A stretch of 64,000 bases of DNA from Ramlibacter sp. GTDB lineage: Bacteria; Pseudomonadota; Gammaproteobacteria; Burkholderiales; Burkholderiaceae_C. This document shows, piece after piece, positions 11,933 through 23,568 of the stretch (the first letter of the stretch is position 1; each line of letters opens with the position of its first letter). The notes beneath the pieces are model-generated. The model saw nothing but the letters and a program-made list of their open reading frames with translations, was not told the DNA's origin and made no database searches. The position numbers and the translations under genes are program-made. The stretch covers positions 45,776 to 109,775 of the forward strand of contig JADJPY010000006.1 of the NCBI GenBank assembly GCA_016713005.1, written 5' to 3'.

Positions 11933-12303
11933 TGCCGGCCCGCAAGTCCGCCACGCCCAACCGCGCCTTCAAGGTTGCCGACCAGATCCAGCGCGATCTG
12001 ACGGAGCTGATCGCGCGCGAGCTGAAGGACCCGCGGGTGGGCATGGTCACCATCCAGGCGGTGGAGGTGACGCCGGATTACGCGCACGCCAAGGTGTTCT
12101 TCAGCCTGCTCAACGGCGATCCGCAGGAGACCACGGATGCGCTGAACCAGGCCGCAGGCTTCCTGCGCAACGGGCTGTTCAAGCGGCTGCATATCCACAC
12201 CGTGCCCACGCTGCACTTCCACTTTGACCGCACGACCGAGCGCGCCGCCGACATGAACGCGCTGATCGCACAGGCCGTCGCCTCGCGCGCAAAAGAGGAC
12301 TGA
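11932..12303 (+). CDS. rbfA: Ribosome-binding factor A
   Basis: Small 30S maturation and cold-adaptation factor, 123 residues, KH-like fold. The family signature is clear: RVADQIQRDLTELIARELKDPRVG near the N-terminus and the VTPDYAHAKVFFS and PTLHFHFD segments. The start (ATG, TAATG) overlaps the infB stop by one base; truB follows three bases after its stop. The operon order infB-rbfA-truB is the usual one. Confidence 0.95.
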
Positions 12304-12305
12304 GC

Positions 12306-13277
12306 ATGCACGCGCCACGCACGAGGGTGCAGCGGCGCCCCGTGCATGGGGTGTTGCTGCTCGACAAGCCGCTGGGACTGTCCAGCAACCAGGCCCTGCA
12401 GAAATGCAAGTGGCTGCTGCGCGCCGACAAGGCCGGCCACACGGGCACGCTGGATCCGCTCGCCACCGGCGTGCTTCCGCTGTGCTTTGGCGCCGCCACC
12501 AAGTTCAGCCAACTGCATCTGGACGCCGACAAGACCTACGAAGCCACCGTGCTGCTGGGAGTGAAGACCTCCACTGGCGACGCCGAGGGCGAGGTGATCG
12601 AGCGGCGCGCTGTTGGGGAGATCACCCCTGCACGGCTGGACGAAGTGGCACGCCAGTTCACCGGCGTGATCCGCCAGGTGCCGCCCATGCACAGCGCGCT
12701 CAAGCGCGACGGCCGCGCCTTGTACGAATACGCCCGCGAGGGCATCGAGATCGAGCGGCAAGCCCGGGAAGTCACGATTCATGAGCTAAAACTTTCCCCA
12801 GCCCCCGCCGATATTGGCGCGACCGCTATTAAATTGGTAGCAAATGTGAGCAAGGGCACGTACATCCGGACCCTGGGCGAAGACATCGGCGAGGCGCTGG
12901 GCTGCGGTGCGCACCTCGCATCGCTGCGCCGCGTGGCCACGGGGGCGTTTGAAGTCTCGCAGTGCGTCACATTGAGTGCCCTGGAGGCCATGGACGAGGG
13001 CCAGCGCCTGGCCAGCCTGCGGCCGGTGGCGTCGCTGCTGCCCGATCACACGCCTGTCACGCTGGACGCGGACAATGCGGGGCGCTTCCTCAGCGGCCTG
13101 CGCCGCCGCGGCGAATGGCCTGACCACACGCACATCGCCGTCTACGGGCCCGCCAGCGGACCCGACGGCACACCGGGCTCGCTGCTCGGCACGGCCCACA
13201 TCAGGGCCGGTGAACTGATCCCGGGGCGACTGCTGAGCCCCCCTGAAATACAGCAAATCCTGGAAACGAGAACATGA
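12306..13277 (+). CDS. truB: tRNA pseudouridine(55) synthase TruB
   Basis: Isomerises U55 in the T-loop of tRNAs. The 323-residue protein has the catalytic motif GHTGTLDPLATGVLP with Asp50 as the nucleophile, followed by the KTYEATVLLG and SKGTYIRTLGEDIG motifs and a C-terminal PUA-like region. A dispersed repeat (12784-12842) encodes roughly residues 160-179 in frame, between two conserved elements, so it probably lengthens a surface loop. The stop overlaps the typA start as ATGA. Confidence 0.95.
   Translation: MHAPRTRVQRRPVHGVLLLDKPLGLSSNQALQKCKWLLRADKAGHTGTLDPLATGVLPLCFGAATKFSQLHLDADKTYEATVLLGVKTSTGDAEGEVIERRAVGEITPARLDEVARQFTGVIRQVPPMHSALKRDGRALYEYAREGIEIERQAREVTIHELKLSPAPADIGATAIKLVANVSKGTYIRTLGEDIGEALGCGAHLASLRRVATGAFEVSQCVTLSALEAMDEGQRLASLRPVASLLPDHTPVTLDADNAGRFLSGLRRRGEWPDHTHIAVYGPASGPDGTPGSLLGTAHIRAGELIPGRLLSPPEIQQILETRT
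12784..12842 (-). repeat. Dispersed palindrome-headed repeat, copy 3 (inside truB)
   Basis: Reverse-oriented copy with palindrome GCTATTAAATTGGTAGC (12825-12841), core AGCCCCC (12800-12806) and tail GCTAAAACTTTCCCC. It is translated in truB as ELKLSPAPADIGATAIKLVA; the AIKL-VA ending resembles AIELIA of the yejF copy. Confidence 0.75.
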
Positions 13278-15103
13278 GCAACAAGCAAATCCGCAACATC
13301 GCCATCATCGCCCACGTGGACCATGGCAAGACCACCATGGTGGACCAGCTCCTTCGCCAGTCCGGCACCTTTGCCGACCATGAGAAAGTGGTCGACACCG
13401 TCATGGACAACAACGCCATCGAGCGCGAGCGCGGCATCACCATCCTGGCCAAGAACTGCGCCGTGAGCTGGAAAGGCACGCACATCAACATCGTCGACAC
13501 ACCCGGCCACGCCGACTTTGGCGGCGAGGTGGAGCGCGCGCTGTCCATGGTGGACGGCGTGGTGCTGCTGATTGACGCGCAGGAAGGCCCCATGCCACAG
13601 ACGCGCTTTGTCACCAAGAAGGCGCTGGCGCTGGGCCTGCGTCCCATCCTGGTGGTGAACAAGGTCGACAAGCCGGGCTCCCGTCCCGACTACGTGGTCA
13701 ACGCCGCGTTCGACCTGTTCGACAAGCTGGGCGCCACCGACGAGCAGCTCGACTTTCCCGTGGTCTACGCCTCGGGCATCAACGGCTGGTCGTCCATGGA
13801 GCAGGGCGGGCAGGGCGAGCAGTGGGGCCCGGATATGTCCGCGCTGTTTGACACCATCCTCAAGCATGTGCCCGCGCACGAGGGCGACCCGGCGGCACCA
13901 CTGCAGCTGCAGATCTCCGCGCTGGACTTCTCCACCTTTGTGGGTCGCATCGGCGTGGGCCGCGTGAGCGCCGGCACCATCCGCCCGATGATGGACGTGC
14001 TGGTCATGGAAGGGCCGGACGGCAAGGCCGTCAAGGGCCGCGTCAACCAGGTGCTGACCTTCCAGGGCCTGGAGCGCGTGCAGGTCACCGAAGCCGGCCC
14101 GGGCGACATCGTGCTGGTCAACGGCATTGCCGAGATCGGCATCGGCGTCACCGTCACCGACCCGCTCAAGCCGGCGCCGCTGCCCATGCTGAAGGTGGAC
14201 GAGCCCACGCTGACGATGAACTTCTGCGTCAACACCAGCCCGCTGGCGGGTCGCGAGGGCAAGTACGTGACCAGCCGCCAGATCTGGGACCGCCTGCAAA
14301 AGGAACTGCAGCACAACGTGGCGCTGCGCGTCTCCGAGACCAACGAAGAAGGCATTTTTGAAGTGATGGGCCGCGGCGAACTGCACCTGACCATCCTGCT
14401 GGAGAACATGCGCCGCGAGGGATTCGAGCTGGCCGTGTCCAAGCCGCGCGTGGTGTTCCGCAACGTGGACGGGGTGCGCCACGAGCCGATCGAGATGGTG
14501 ACCGCCGACATCGAGGAGCAGCACCAGGGCGGCGTGATGCAGGCGCTGGGCGAGCGCAAGGGCGACCTGCTCAACATGGAGCCGGACGGCCGTGGCCGCG
14601 TGCGCCTGGAGTACCGCATCCCGGCGCGCGGCCTGATCGGCTTCACCAACGAGTTTCTCAACCTCACGCGCGGTTCGGGCCTGATCTCCAACATCTTTGA
14701 CGGCTACGAACCGCACAAGGGCGATATCGCCAGCCGAAAGAACGGTGTGCTGATCTCCATGGACGACGGCGAGATCTTCAACTACGCGCTGGGCAAGCTG
14801 GACGACCGCGGCCGCATGTTCGTGCGCGCCAACGATCCGGTCTACGAAGGCATGATCGTGGGCATCCACAACCGCGACAACGACCTGGTGGTCAATGCGG
14901 TGCGCACCAAGCAGCTGACCAACTTCCGTGTCAGCGGCAAGGAAGACGCGATCAAGATCACGCCGCCGATCCAGCTGACGCTGGAGTACGGCGTGGAATT
15001 CATCGAGGACGACGAACTGGTGGAGATCACGCCCAAGAGCATCCGCCTGCGCAAGCGTTTTCTCAAGGAGCACGAACGCAAGCGTGCTTCACGCGAAGCG
15101 TGA
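13274..15103 (+). CDS. typA: Ribosome-associated GTPase TypA/BipA
   Basis: Translational GTPase of the EF-G/LepA superfamily involved in ribosome assembly and stress growth, 609 residues. The G domain carries AHVDHGKTTMVDQLL (P-loop), RGITI, DTPGHADFGGEVER and NKVDKPG; a C-terminal EF-G-like domain V and the BipA-specific end follow. It is the last gene of the rimP operon, overlapping truB by four bases. A GC-rich repeat follows about 27 bases downstream. Confidence 0.95.
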   Translation: MSNKQIRNIAIIAHVDHGKTTMVDQLLRQSGTFADHEKVVDTVMDNNAIERERGITILAKNCAVSWKGTHINIVDTPGHADFGGEVERALSMVDGVVLLIDAQEGPMPQTRFVTKKALALGLRPILVVNKVDKPGSRPDYVVNAAFDLFDKLGATDEQLDFPVVYASGINGWSSMEQGGQGEQWGPDMSALFDTILKHVPAHEGDPAAPLQLQISALDFSTFVGRIGVGRVSAGTIRPMMDVLVMEGPDGKAVKGRVNQVLTFQGLERVQVTEAGPGDIVLVNGIAEIGIGVTVTDPLKPAPLPMLKVDEPTLTMNFCVNTSPLAGREGKYVTSRQIWDRLQKELQHNVALRVSETNEEGIFEVMGRGELHLTILLENMRREGFELAVSKPRVVFRNVDGVRHEPIEMVTADIEEQHQGGVMQALGERKGDLLNMEPDGRGRVRLEYRIPARGLIGFTNEFLNLTRGSGLISNIFDGYEPHKGDIASRKNGVLISMDDGEIFNYALGKLDDRGRMFVRANDPVYEGMIVGIHNRDNDLVVNAVRTKQLTNFRVSGKEDAIKITPPIQLTLEYGVEFIEDDELVEITPKSIRLRKRFLKEHERKRASREA

Positions 15104-15130
15104 GCCCCCGCGCTTCGTCACTGCGTGTGG

Positions 15131-15176
15131 TCGCTGCCCCCCGCGGGGGCCGTGGCGTGCTCGGGGCGGCCCAGCG
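15131..15176 (+). repeat. GC-rich C6/G5 hairpin repeat, copy 2
   Basis: Same 46-base layout as 5259-5304, beginning TCGCTGCCCCCCGCGGGGGC and ending GCGGCCCAGCG. It fills the space between typA and the EamA permease gene. Confidence 0.6.
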
Positions 15177-15185
15177 GACGCCGGC

Positions 15186-16067
15186 ATGAAGCTGCGGCAC
15201 GGTCAGGCCGTCTGGCTGATGGTGGCGGTGACCCTGATGTGGTCCATCGCCGGGGTGGTCACGCGCCAGCTCGAGCACGCCAGGAGCTTCGAGGTGACGT
15301 TCTGGCGCAGCCTCTTCACCATGGTCTCGCTGCTGGTGATCCTGCCGCTGTGGCAGGGCCGGGGCGTGTTCCGCGCCATGCACTGGAAGAGCCCGTATTT
15401 CTGGCTGTCGGGTGTGTGCTGGGCCGTGATGTTCACCGCCTTCATGGTGGCGCTGACGCTGACAACCGTGGCCAATGTGCTGGTGACGATGGCGCTGGGC
15501 CCGCTGTTCACCGCCCTCATTTCCCGCGTCTTCATCGGCCACAAGCTGCCCGCGCGCACCTGGCTTGCGATCGTGGTGGCCGGCGTGGGCATTGGCTGGA
15601 TGTATGGATCGCAGGTCAGTCTGGGGGCGCCGGGGGTGCTGCTGGGCTCTCTGGTGGCACTGTGTGTGCCGATTGCGGGTGCGGTGCAATGGACCGTGAC
15701 CCAGCGCAGCCAGGCCCATGGCGAACAGCTCGACCTGGTGCCTTGTGTGCTGGTTGGGGCCGTGCTCTCCACGGCGGTGACGTTCCCGCTGTCGTTCCCG
15801 TTCATGGCGACGGGTGCCGACATCGCCTGGCTGGGCCTGCTGGGGCTGGTTCAGCTGGCGATCCCCTGCACGCTCTCTGTCATCTGTGCCCGGGTGCTGC
15901 AGGCACCTGAGGTGTCGCTGCTGGCGCTGCTGGAGATCATTTTTGGCATCGCGCTGGCCTGGTTTGGCGCCCATGAGCAGCCCGGCGCCAACGTGTTGGC
16001 GGGTGGGGCGCTTGTGTTGGGCGCGCTGGTGACAAACGAACTGGTTGGCTGGAGGCAACGCGCATGA
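15186..16067 (+). CDS. EamA/DMT-superfamily permease
   Basis: About ten predicted membrane helices in two EamA repeats across 293 residues. The first helix begins near residue 6 (AVWLMVAVTLMWSIAGVVTR), and the RSLF and FTALISR/PLFT motifs are typical of drug/metabolite transporters. The ATG at 15186 directly precedes the first helix; in-frame codons upstream fall in the repeat and in typA. The substrate cannot be told. The stop overlaps the next gene as ATGA, so the two are probably co-translated. Confidence 0.85.
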   Translation: MKLRHGQAVWLMVAVTLMWSIAGVVTRQLEHARSFEVTFWRSLFTMVSLLVILPLWQGRGVFRAMHWKSPYFWLSGVCWAVMFTAFMVALTLTTVANVLVTMALGPLFTALISRVFIGHKLPARTWLAIVVAGVGIGWMYGSQVSLGAPGVLLGSLVALCVPIAGAVQWTVTQRSQAHGEQLDLVPCVLVGAVLSTAVTFPLSFPFMATGADIAWLGLLGLVQLAIPCTLSVICARVLQAPEVSLLALLEIIFGIALAWFGAHEQPGANVLAGGALVLGALVTNELVGWRQRA

Positions 16068-17182
16068 GCGACGAAGTCCTGATCGAGGAAAAGGGCGGCA
16101 CGGGCTTGATCACGCTGGCACGCCCCAGGGCGCTGAACGCGCTGTCCCTGGGCATGGTGCGGGCGCTGACGGCCGCGCTGCTGTCGTGGCGCGACGATGC
16201 ACGGATCCATGCCGTGGCCATCCGCGGCATGGGCAAGGACGCGGCCAGCCCGACGGGCAGTGCCCCGTTTGGCGCGTTCTGCGCGGGCGGAGACATCCGG
16301 TTTTTCCATCAGGCGGCCCTGGCCGGTGATCCCTCGCTGGAAGATTTTTTCACCGAGGAATACACGCTCAACCACCTGATCCACCACTACCCCAAGCCCT
16401 ACATTGCCTTCCTGGACGGCATCGTCATGGGCGGCGGCATGGGAATCGCCGGGCACGGAGGCGCCAACAGCCTGCGCGTTGTCACACCGCGCTCCAGGAT
16501 GGCCATGCCCGAGACGCAAATCGGGCTGTTCCCCGATGTGGGGGGCGGCCATTTCCTCAGCCGTTGCCCGGGTCGCATGGGCGAGTACCTGGCCCTGACC
16601 GGCCATGTGTTCGGCGGCGCGGATGCCGTGTCGCTGGGTCTGGCAGACGGCGTGGTGGAAGCGGCAAGCCTGCCCGCGATGTGGGAGGCACTCGCCCAGG
16701 TCAATCCAGCGTCCCTCCACGACAAGATTGCTATGTTTTTTATAGCGGGTCAACAAGAACTGGCGGGGGCTGCAGCCGAAATTGACCACTATTTCGGGCT
16801 GGAGACCGTCACCGCCATCGTGCAGGCACTCGAGGGCGCCCCAGGGGACTGGGCCCGCGACACGGCCGCTGCGTTGCGCCGGCGTTCACCGCTGATGCTG
16901 CATGTGGTGCTGGAGCAGGTGCGCCGGGCCCGCCACATGACGCTGGCCGACGACCTGCGCATGGAACGCGACCTGGTGCGCCACAGCTTCCACACCGCCC
17001 ATCTGCGGCGGAGTGCCACTTCCAGCGAAACGGTGGAGGGCATCCGGGCGCTGGCCGTGGACAAGGACCACACACCGCACTGGAACCCCGCCCGCATAGA
17101 AGACATCACGCCGGACATGGTGGCGCCGTTCTTTGTGAGCCCCTGGCCCGCTCACGCCCACCCGCTGGCCAGCCTGCGCTGA
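16064..17182 (+). CDS. Enoyl-CoA hydratase/isomerase family, 3-hydroxyisobutyryl-CoA hydrolase-like
   Basis: Crotonase-fold protein of 372 residues, longer than ordinary enoyl-CoA hydratases and matching the HIBYL-CoA hydrolase subgroup of valine degradation. The oxyanion-hole segments are visible (FCAGGDIRFFHQ and DGIVMGGGMGIAGHG), as is the METQIGLFPDVGG-type stretch (MPETQIGLFPDVGGGHF) holding the hydrolase-type acid residue. A dispersed repeat at 16730-16786 is read through in frame (about residues 223-241). It overlaps the upstream permease gene by four bases. Confidence 0.85.
   Translation: MSDEVLIEEKGGTGLITLARPRALNALSLGMVRALTAALLSWRDDARIHAVAIRGMGKDAASPTGSAPFGAFCAGGDIRFFHQAALAGDPSLEDFFTEEYTLNHLIHHYPKPYIAFLDGIVMGGGMGIAGHGGANSLRVVTPRSRMAMPETQIGLFPDVGGGHFLSRCPGRMGEYLALTGHVFGGADAVSLGLADGVVEAASLPAMWEALAQVNPASLHDKIAMFFIAGQQELAGAAAEIDHYFGLETVTAIVQALEGAPGDWARDTAAALRRRSPLMLHVVLEQVRRARHMTLADDLRMERDLVRHSFHTAHLRRSATSSETVEGIRALAVDKDHTPHWNPARIEDITPDMVAPFFVSPWPAHAHPLASLR
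16730..16786 (+). repeat. Dispersed palindrome-headed repeat, copy 4 (inside crotonase gene)
   Basis: Forward copy: palindrome GCTATGTTTTTTATAGC (16730-16746), GGGTCAAC, core GGGGGCT (16765-16771) and tail GCAGCCGAAATTGACC. Translated as IAMFFIAGQQELAGAAAEID in the host gene. Confidence 0.7.
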
Positions 17183-17186
17183 ACGC

Positions 17187-17672
17187 TTACCGATTGCGGC
17201 TCTTCATCGCCCGTTCGACCTCGCGCTTGCCCTCGCGGTCCTTGATGGTGTCGCGCTTGTCGTGCTCGGCCTTGCCCTTGGCCAGGGCGATCTCGCACTT
17301 CACCTTGCCGGCTTTCCAGTGCAGGTTCAGCGGCACCAGGGTGTAGCCTTTCTGCTCGACCTTGCCGATCAGGCGACGGATCTCTTCCTTGTGCAGCAGC
17401 AGCTTCTTGGTGCGCACGGAGTCGGGGCTGATGTGGGTGGAAGCGGTTTTCAGCGGGTTGATCTGGCAGCCGATCAGGTACAGCTCGCCCTCGCGGATCA
17501 CCACATAGCCGTCGGTCAGCTGGACCTTGCCTTCGCGCAGGGCCTTGACCTCCCAGCCTTCCAGCGCCATGCCGGCCTCGAAGCGTTCCTCGAAGAAATA
17601 GTTGTACGCAGCCTTCTTGTTGTCGGCAATGCGCGTGTTCTTCGGGGGGGTCTTGTCGGGTTTGGTGGCCAT
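17187..17672 (-). CDS. smpB: SsrA-binding protein SmpB
   Basis: Binds tmRNA and delivers it to stalled ribosomes in trans-translation. The 161-residue product has the conserved core: NKKAAYNYFFEERFEAGMAL, GWEVKALREGKVQL, and the basic tail KGKAEHDKRDTIKDREGKRE. It is convergent with the crotonase-family gene (four bases between stops) and divergent from ratA with 75 bases between starts; the smpB/ratA pairing is common in beta- and gamma-proteobacteria. No ssrA gene was found here. Confidence 0.95.
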   Translation of the reverse strand: MATKPDKTPPKNTRIADNKKAAYNYFFEERFEAGMALEGWEVKALREGKVQLTDGYVVIREGELYLIGCQINPLKTASTHISPDSVRTKKLLLHKEEIRRLIGKVEQKGYTLVPLNLHWKAGKVKCEIALAKGKAEHDKRDTIKDREGKREVERAMKSRNR

Positions 17673-17747
17673 GCGGAGATGTGGGGGCGCGTGGCCTCAA
17701 TACAATTCACGCCAGCCCGGTGATTCTAGTTGTCGCACCGGGTGCCC

Positions 17748-18188
17748 ATGAAATCCGTCCACAAGTCCGTCCTCATCTGGTACAGCGCGCAGGAAATGTT
17801 CACGCTGGTGGCCGATGTGGCGAAGTACCCGCAGTTCCTGCCCTGGTGCGACCACACACGCGTGCTCACCGAACAGCCCGGCGGCATGACCGCCGAGATC
17901 GGCATCGCCTTCAGCGGCGTGCGCCAGAACTTCACCACGCGCAACACCCACGTGCCCGGTCGCGAGATCGTCATCGAGCTCCTGGACGGACCGTTCTCCA
18001 GGCTGGACGGTCACTGGGGATTTGAAGCGGTTGGCGACGCGTCGCAGCGCGCCTGCCGCGTGGACCTGAAGCTGCATTACGGATTCAGCAACGCCACGCT
18101 GTCGCGTCTGGTCGGCCCGGTGTTTGACCGCATCGCCGCCAGCCTGGTCGATGCCTTTGTCAAGCGGGCGGAACAGGTCTATGGCTGA
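17748..18188 (+). CDS. ratA: RatA/COQ10-family START-like protein
   Basis: Polyketide-cyclase/START fold protein (COQ10/RatA), 146 residues. In E. coli RatA is described as interfering with 50S-30S association; COQ10 homologues bind ubiquinone, so the physiological role is debated. Motifs: MKSVHKSVLIWYSAQEMF, VADVAKYPQFLPWC and VLTEQPGGMTAEIGIAF. I start at ATG 17748; an in-frame TTG 18 bases upstream is less likely. The 3' end overlaps the RnfH-family gene by eight bases. Confidence 0.9.
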   Translation: MKSVHKSVLIWYSAQEMFTLVADVAKYPQFLPWCDHTRVLTEQPGGMTAEIGIAFSGVRQNFTTRNTHVPGREIVIELLDGPFSRLDGHWGFEAVGDASQRACRVDLKLHYGFSNATLSRLVGPVFDRIAASLVDAFVKRAEQVYG

Positions 18189-18522
18189 AGGCGTGCTGAA
18201 CCTGCTGGTGGTGTATTCGCCGGCGGCGCGCGAGGTGGTGGAGCGACCGGTGGAACTGCCCCAGCCGGCCACCGTGGCGCAGGCCCTGGCGGCCAGCGGC
18301 CTGTTGCAGGCTTTCGGGCTTGACGCAGCCCGGTTGCGGCTGGGCATCTGGGGCCGCAAGGCGACACTGGAGCAGCCGGTTCGGGACATGGACCGCATCG
18401 AGATCTACCGCCCACTCACCGTGGACCCCAAGGTCGCGCGACGTGAGCGCTTTGCCAAACAGGGCAGTCGAACCACGGGGTTGTTCGCCCGGCGCAGGCC
18501 GGGAGGGAAGGCGGGGTACTGA
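18181..18522 (+). CDS. RnfH-family protein (UPF0125, RatB)
   Basis: Ubiquitin-like beta-grasp protein of 113 residues that always travels with ratA. Motifs: LLVVYSPAAREV at the N-terminus, FGIWGRK-like segment (LGIWGRKATLEQPV) and DMDRIEIYRPLTVDPKVARRER, which is diagnostic. The ATG at 18181 overlaps the ratA 3' end; longer in-frame starts lie wholly within ratA. Function is not established. Confidence 0.88.
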   Translation: MAEGVLNLLVVYSPAAREVVERPVELPQPATVAQALAASGLLQAFGLDAARLRLGIWGRKATLEQPVRDMDRIEIYRPLTVDPKVARRERFAKQGSRTTGLFARRRPGGKAGY

Positions 18523-18534
18523 GGCCGGCTCCGT

Positions 18535-19056
18535 TCAGGAGCCGTTGCAGTCCCGGGCGATGACGCCTTCGTGGCGCTTGGCCTCAACGGCCCTCGCTGC
18601 GTCATCCAGGATTTCGCGCTCACCCTTGGCGTTGGTGCGCGCAATCCGCACACCCGAATCGAACTGGGCTTTGGCCTCTTTGGCGCGACGGCAATTCTCT
18701 GCCTTGGCCGCGTTGATCCTGTCCTGCTCTTCACGTCGCTTGGCAGCCTCTGCCGCTTCGGCCGCCTTCTTCTTGGCCTCCAGCTCCTTGTCGCGCCCGG
18801 TGATCAGCGAAGGGGCAGACGCCGCGCTGGCCGAGGGCGCAGCAGCCGAGGCAGCAGCGGCGGGATCGGTCGCCACGACCGGGCGGGACCCGCTGCCCTG
18901 GGGTTGCTTCAGGATGTTCTTGGACGGCGTATCCAACGGCGGCGGGCGGTCACTGAAGACCTTGCGGCCATCCTTGTCGACCCATTGCCACTGGGCCAGC
19001 GCCAGGGCCGGAGCGGCCAGCAGGGCCACGGACAGGAAGAGGCGTGACAACAACAT
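18535..19056 (-). CDS. Exported DUF4124-domain protein
   Basis: 173 residues with a signal peptide (residues 1-21, ending ALALA), then a short DUF4124 domain (QWQWVDKDGRKVFSDRPPP), an Ala/Ser-rich linker and a charged, probably helical C-terminal half rich in Glu/Lys/Ala (residues ~85-150). DUF4124 proteins are common in beta-proteobacterial envelopes but have no assigned function. The ATG at 19056 is the only sensible start, since the frame continues upstream only as antisense of guaB. Convergent with the RnfH gene; an inverted repeat CGGCTCC/GGAGCCG spans its stop. Confidence 0.8.
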   Translation of the reverse strand: MLLSRLFLSVALLAAPALALAQWQWVDKDGRKVFSDRPPPLDTPSKNILKQPQGSGSRPVVATDPAAAASAAAPSASAASAPSLITGRDKELEAKKKAAEAAEAAKRREEQDRINAAKAENCRRAKEAKAQFDSGVRIARTNAKGEREILDDAARAVEAKRHEGVIARDCNGS

Positions 19057-19215
19057 GCCGGCAGTGTAGCGCGGCGCCTGCCGGATGGACACGACGGTTA
19101 CAACCCGTGGCGAATCCGATACGGCCCGGTGTGACTTCGTGCGCGCCCGGGCCCTCAGGGTTAGTACCAGTGAGGGCTGGCGACCTGAGTACAATCCGGT
19201 TTTTGGAGCTTCGAC

Positions 19216-20685
<1,470 letters not shown>

Positions 20686-20696
20686 TCACACCGCCA

Positions 20697-22318
<1,622 letters not shown>

Positions 22319-22517
22319 GCGCGGCCAATTGCTCGTTGATCAAGCACCACCAATGCGAGTTGTCCATCATCGGCCGCCTCGGACAAAATTGCAAAACCTC
22401 GTGACCATCAACCGCCAGCAGACGGTCAAGGCGGATCAGTTCCCCGCATTGGATCTGTAGATGCTCAGCGCCATCGCGAGCGCATACGTCAGCAATGACC
22501 CCGCGGTGTACTGCAGG

Positions 22518-22781
22518 TCAGCCGCAGTTTTCCATTTCCAGGATCGAAAACCCATGGGTTGCGATGTCATGTTCGACAGAAGCGGTCGCCGATTCCATGT
22601 GGCAGTAGTTGCATTTCTCCGTCTTCAAGATTTCTTGGGGCAGACCCTTGGCAGCAAGGTAAGTACGGCCGAAACCAAGGACCGTCTCAGTATCTTGTAA
22701 ATCCGATGGCACAAGGATGTCGAAGTGCATCTGACGTCCATCAGGCCGTTGCACGTAGGTGTCGTACACAGATGTTTTCAT
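22518..22781 (-). CDS. DUF2024 family protein
   Basis: 87-residue cytoplasmic protein. It begins KTSVYDTYVQRPDGRQMHFDILVP, the hallmark of DUF2024, and contains a C-x2-C...H pattern (EKCNYCHMESA). Function unknown. Last gene of a five-gene minus-strand cluster of lower GC than the surrounding chromosome. Confidence 0.75.
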   Translation of the reverse strand: MKTSVYDTYVQRPDGRQMHFDILVPSDLQDTETVLGFGRTYLAAKGLPQEILKTEKCNYCHMESATASVEHDIATHGFSILEMENCG

Positions 22782-22816
22782 GCTTGCCTTTCAATTGTTT
22801 CTTTGCGCTGTACCGT

Positions 22817-23050
22817 TTACGCGTAATGTTCAATCGGTGAATGATCCTCAAGCCGCATGACCTTTCCGTCGATGACAAGGGAGGGTAATCTTGTGATGCC
22901 AAGCGATTTGGCTTGCGATCCGCGCTCTTTTTGCGTTGCAAGATTGATCGACTCAAAGTTAAAGTTCTCGCCCGCGAAAGTTGTCGTCATGGTCGCGCTG
23001 ATGGATTGGCAAACATTGCAGCCATCGTGAAATAGGATGACATCAGTCAC
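22817..23050 (-). CDS. Small glutaredoxin/thioredoxin-fold protein
   Basis: 77 residues with a CxxC redox motif near the N-terminus (FHDGCNVCQSI) and the cis-proline segment ITRLPSLVIDGKV, as in thioredoxin-fold proteins. It is probably a cytoplasmic thiol-disulfide carrier. It overlaps the upstream redoxin gene by eight bases, so the two may form a redox pair. The exact partner is an inference. Confidence 0.7.
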   Translation of the reverse strand: MTDVILFHDGCNVCQSISATMTTTFAGENFNFESINLATQKERGSQAKSLGITRLPSLVIDGKVMRLEDHSPIEHYA

Positions 23051-23564
23051 TGTGAACTCCTCTTTGTGATGAATTGGTGGTTTGAAGCAGTTGCCCGATC
23101 ACTGCACCTAAAGCGAGATCGTCCACATGCCCCAGTTCGTGTAGGCACAGCGCGCCATCCGGCGCAAACACTAGGGTGCTGGGCGTTCCTCGTAATTGCC
23201 ATGCCGCCATGGTTTGAGGGATTCGGTTGCCGCCGTCTGAAGATGCATCAACGCCGACAGGGAAACCCAATCGGTACTCGTGAATGAATGCCTCCAACGC
23301 ATGAGGTTGCATGGCTGTGTGATGCTCGAACACGGTGTGCAAGCCAATGACGGCGATTGGTAGGCGGCGCGACAACTCATGAAGCTTTTTGAGCTGCGGG
23401 ATGCAGTGCACTACACAACCCGGGCACAGCATCTGGAAAGCGCCAACGACAACCACACGCCCTTTGAATTGATCCAACCGTAGCGACTCGGGGGTGTTGA
23501 ACCACTGGCTGACCGACCATTGTGCTTGTGGCAGGCTGTACAAATCAAGGGGCGTATCGTTCAT
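23043..23564 (-). CDS. Redoxin / TlpA-like thioredoxin-fold protein
   Basis: 173 residues with the thioredoxin-like core FKGRVVVVGAFQMLCPGCVVHCIPQL: a CPGC active site followed by another Cys. The C-terminal part has RGTPSTLVFAPDGALCLHELG with the cis-Pro loop. No signal peptide is evident, so it is probably cytoplasmic, acting as a peroxidase or thiol oxidoreductase. Translationally overlaps the next small thioredoxin-fold gene. Lower GC than flanking core genes. Confidence 0.75.
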   Translation of the reverse strand: MNDTPLDLYSLPQAQWSVSQWFNTPESLRLDQFKGRVVVVGAFQMLCPGCVVHCIPQLKKLHELSRRLPIAVIGLHTVFEHHTAMQPHALEAFIHEYRLGFPVGVDASSDGGNRIPQTMAAWQLRGTPSTLVFAPDGALCLHELGHVDDLALGAVIGQLLQTTNSSQRGVHSD

Positions 23565-23568
23565 TTTT

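Noticed and set aside
18526..18544. CGGCTCC/GGAGCCG inverted repeat between convergent genes as a terminator
   Set aside because: Only 7 bp, inside the coding end of the DUF4124 gene, and without T-tract.
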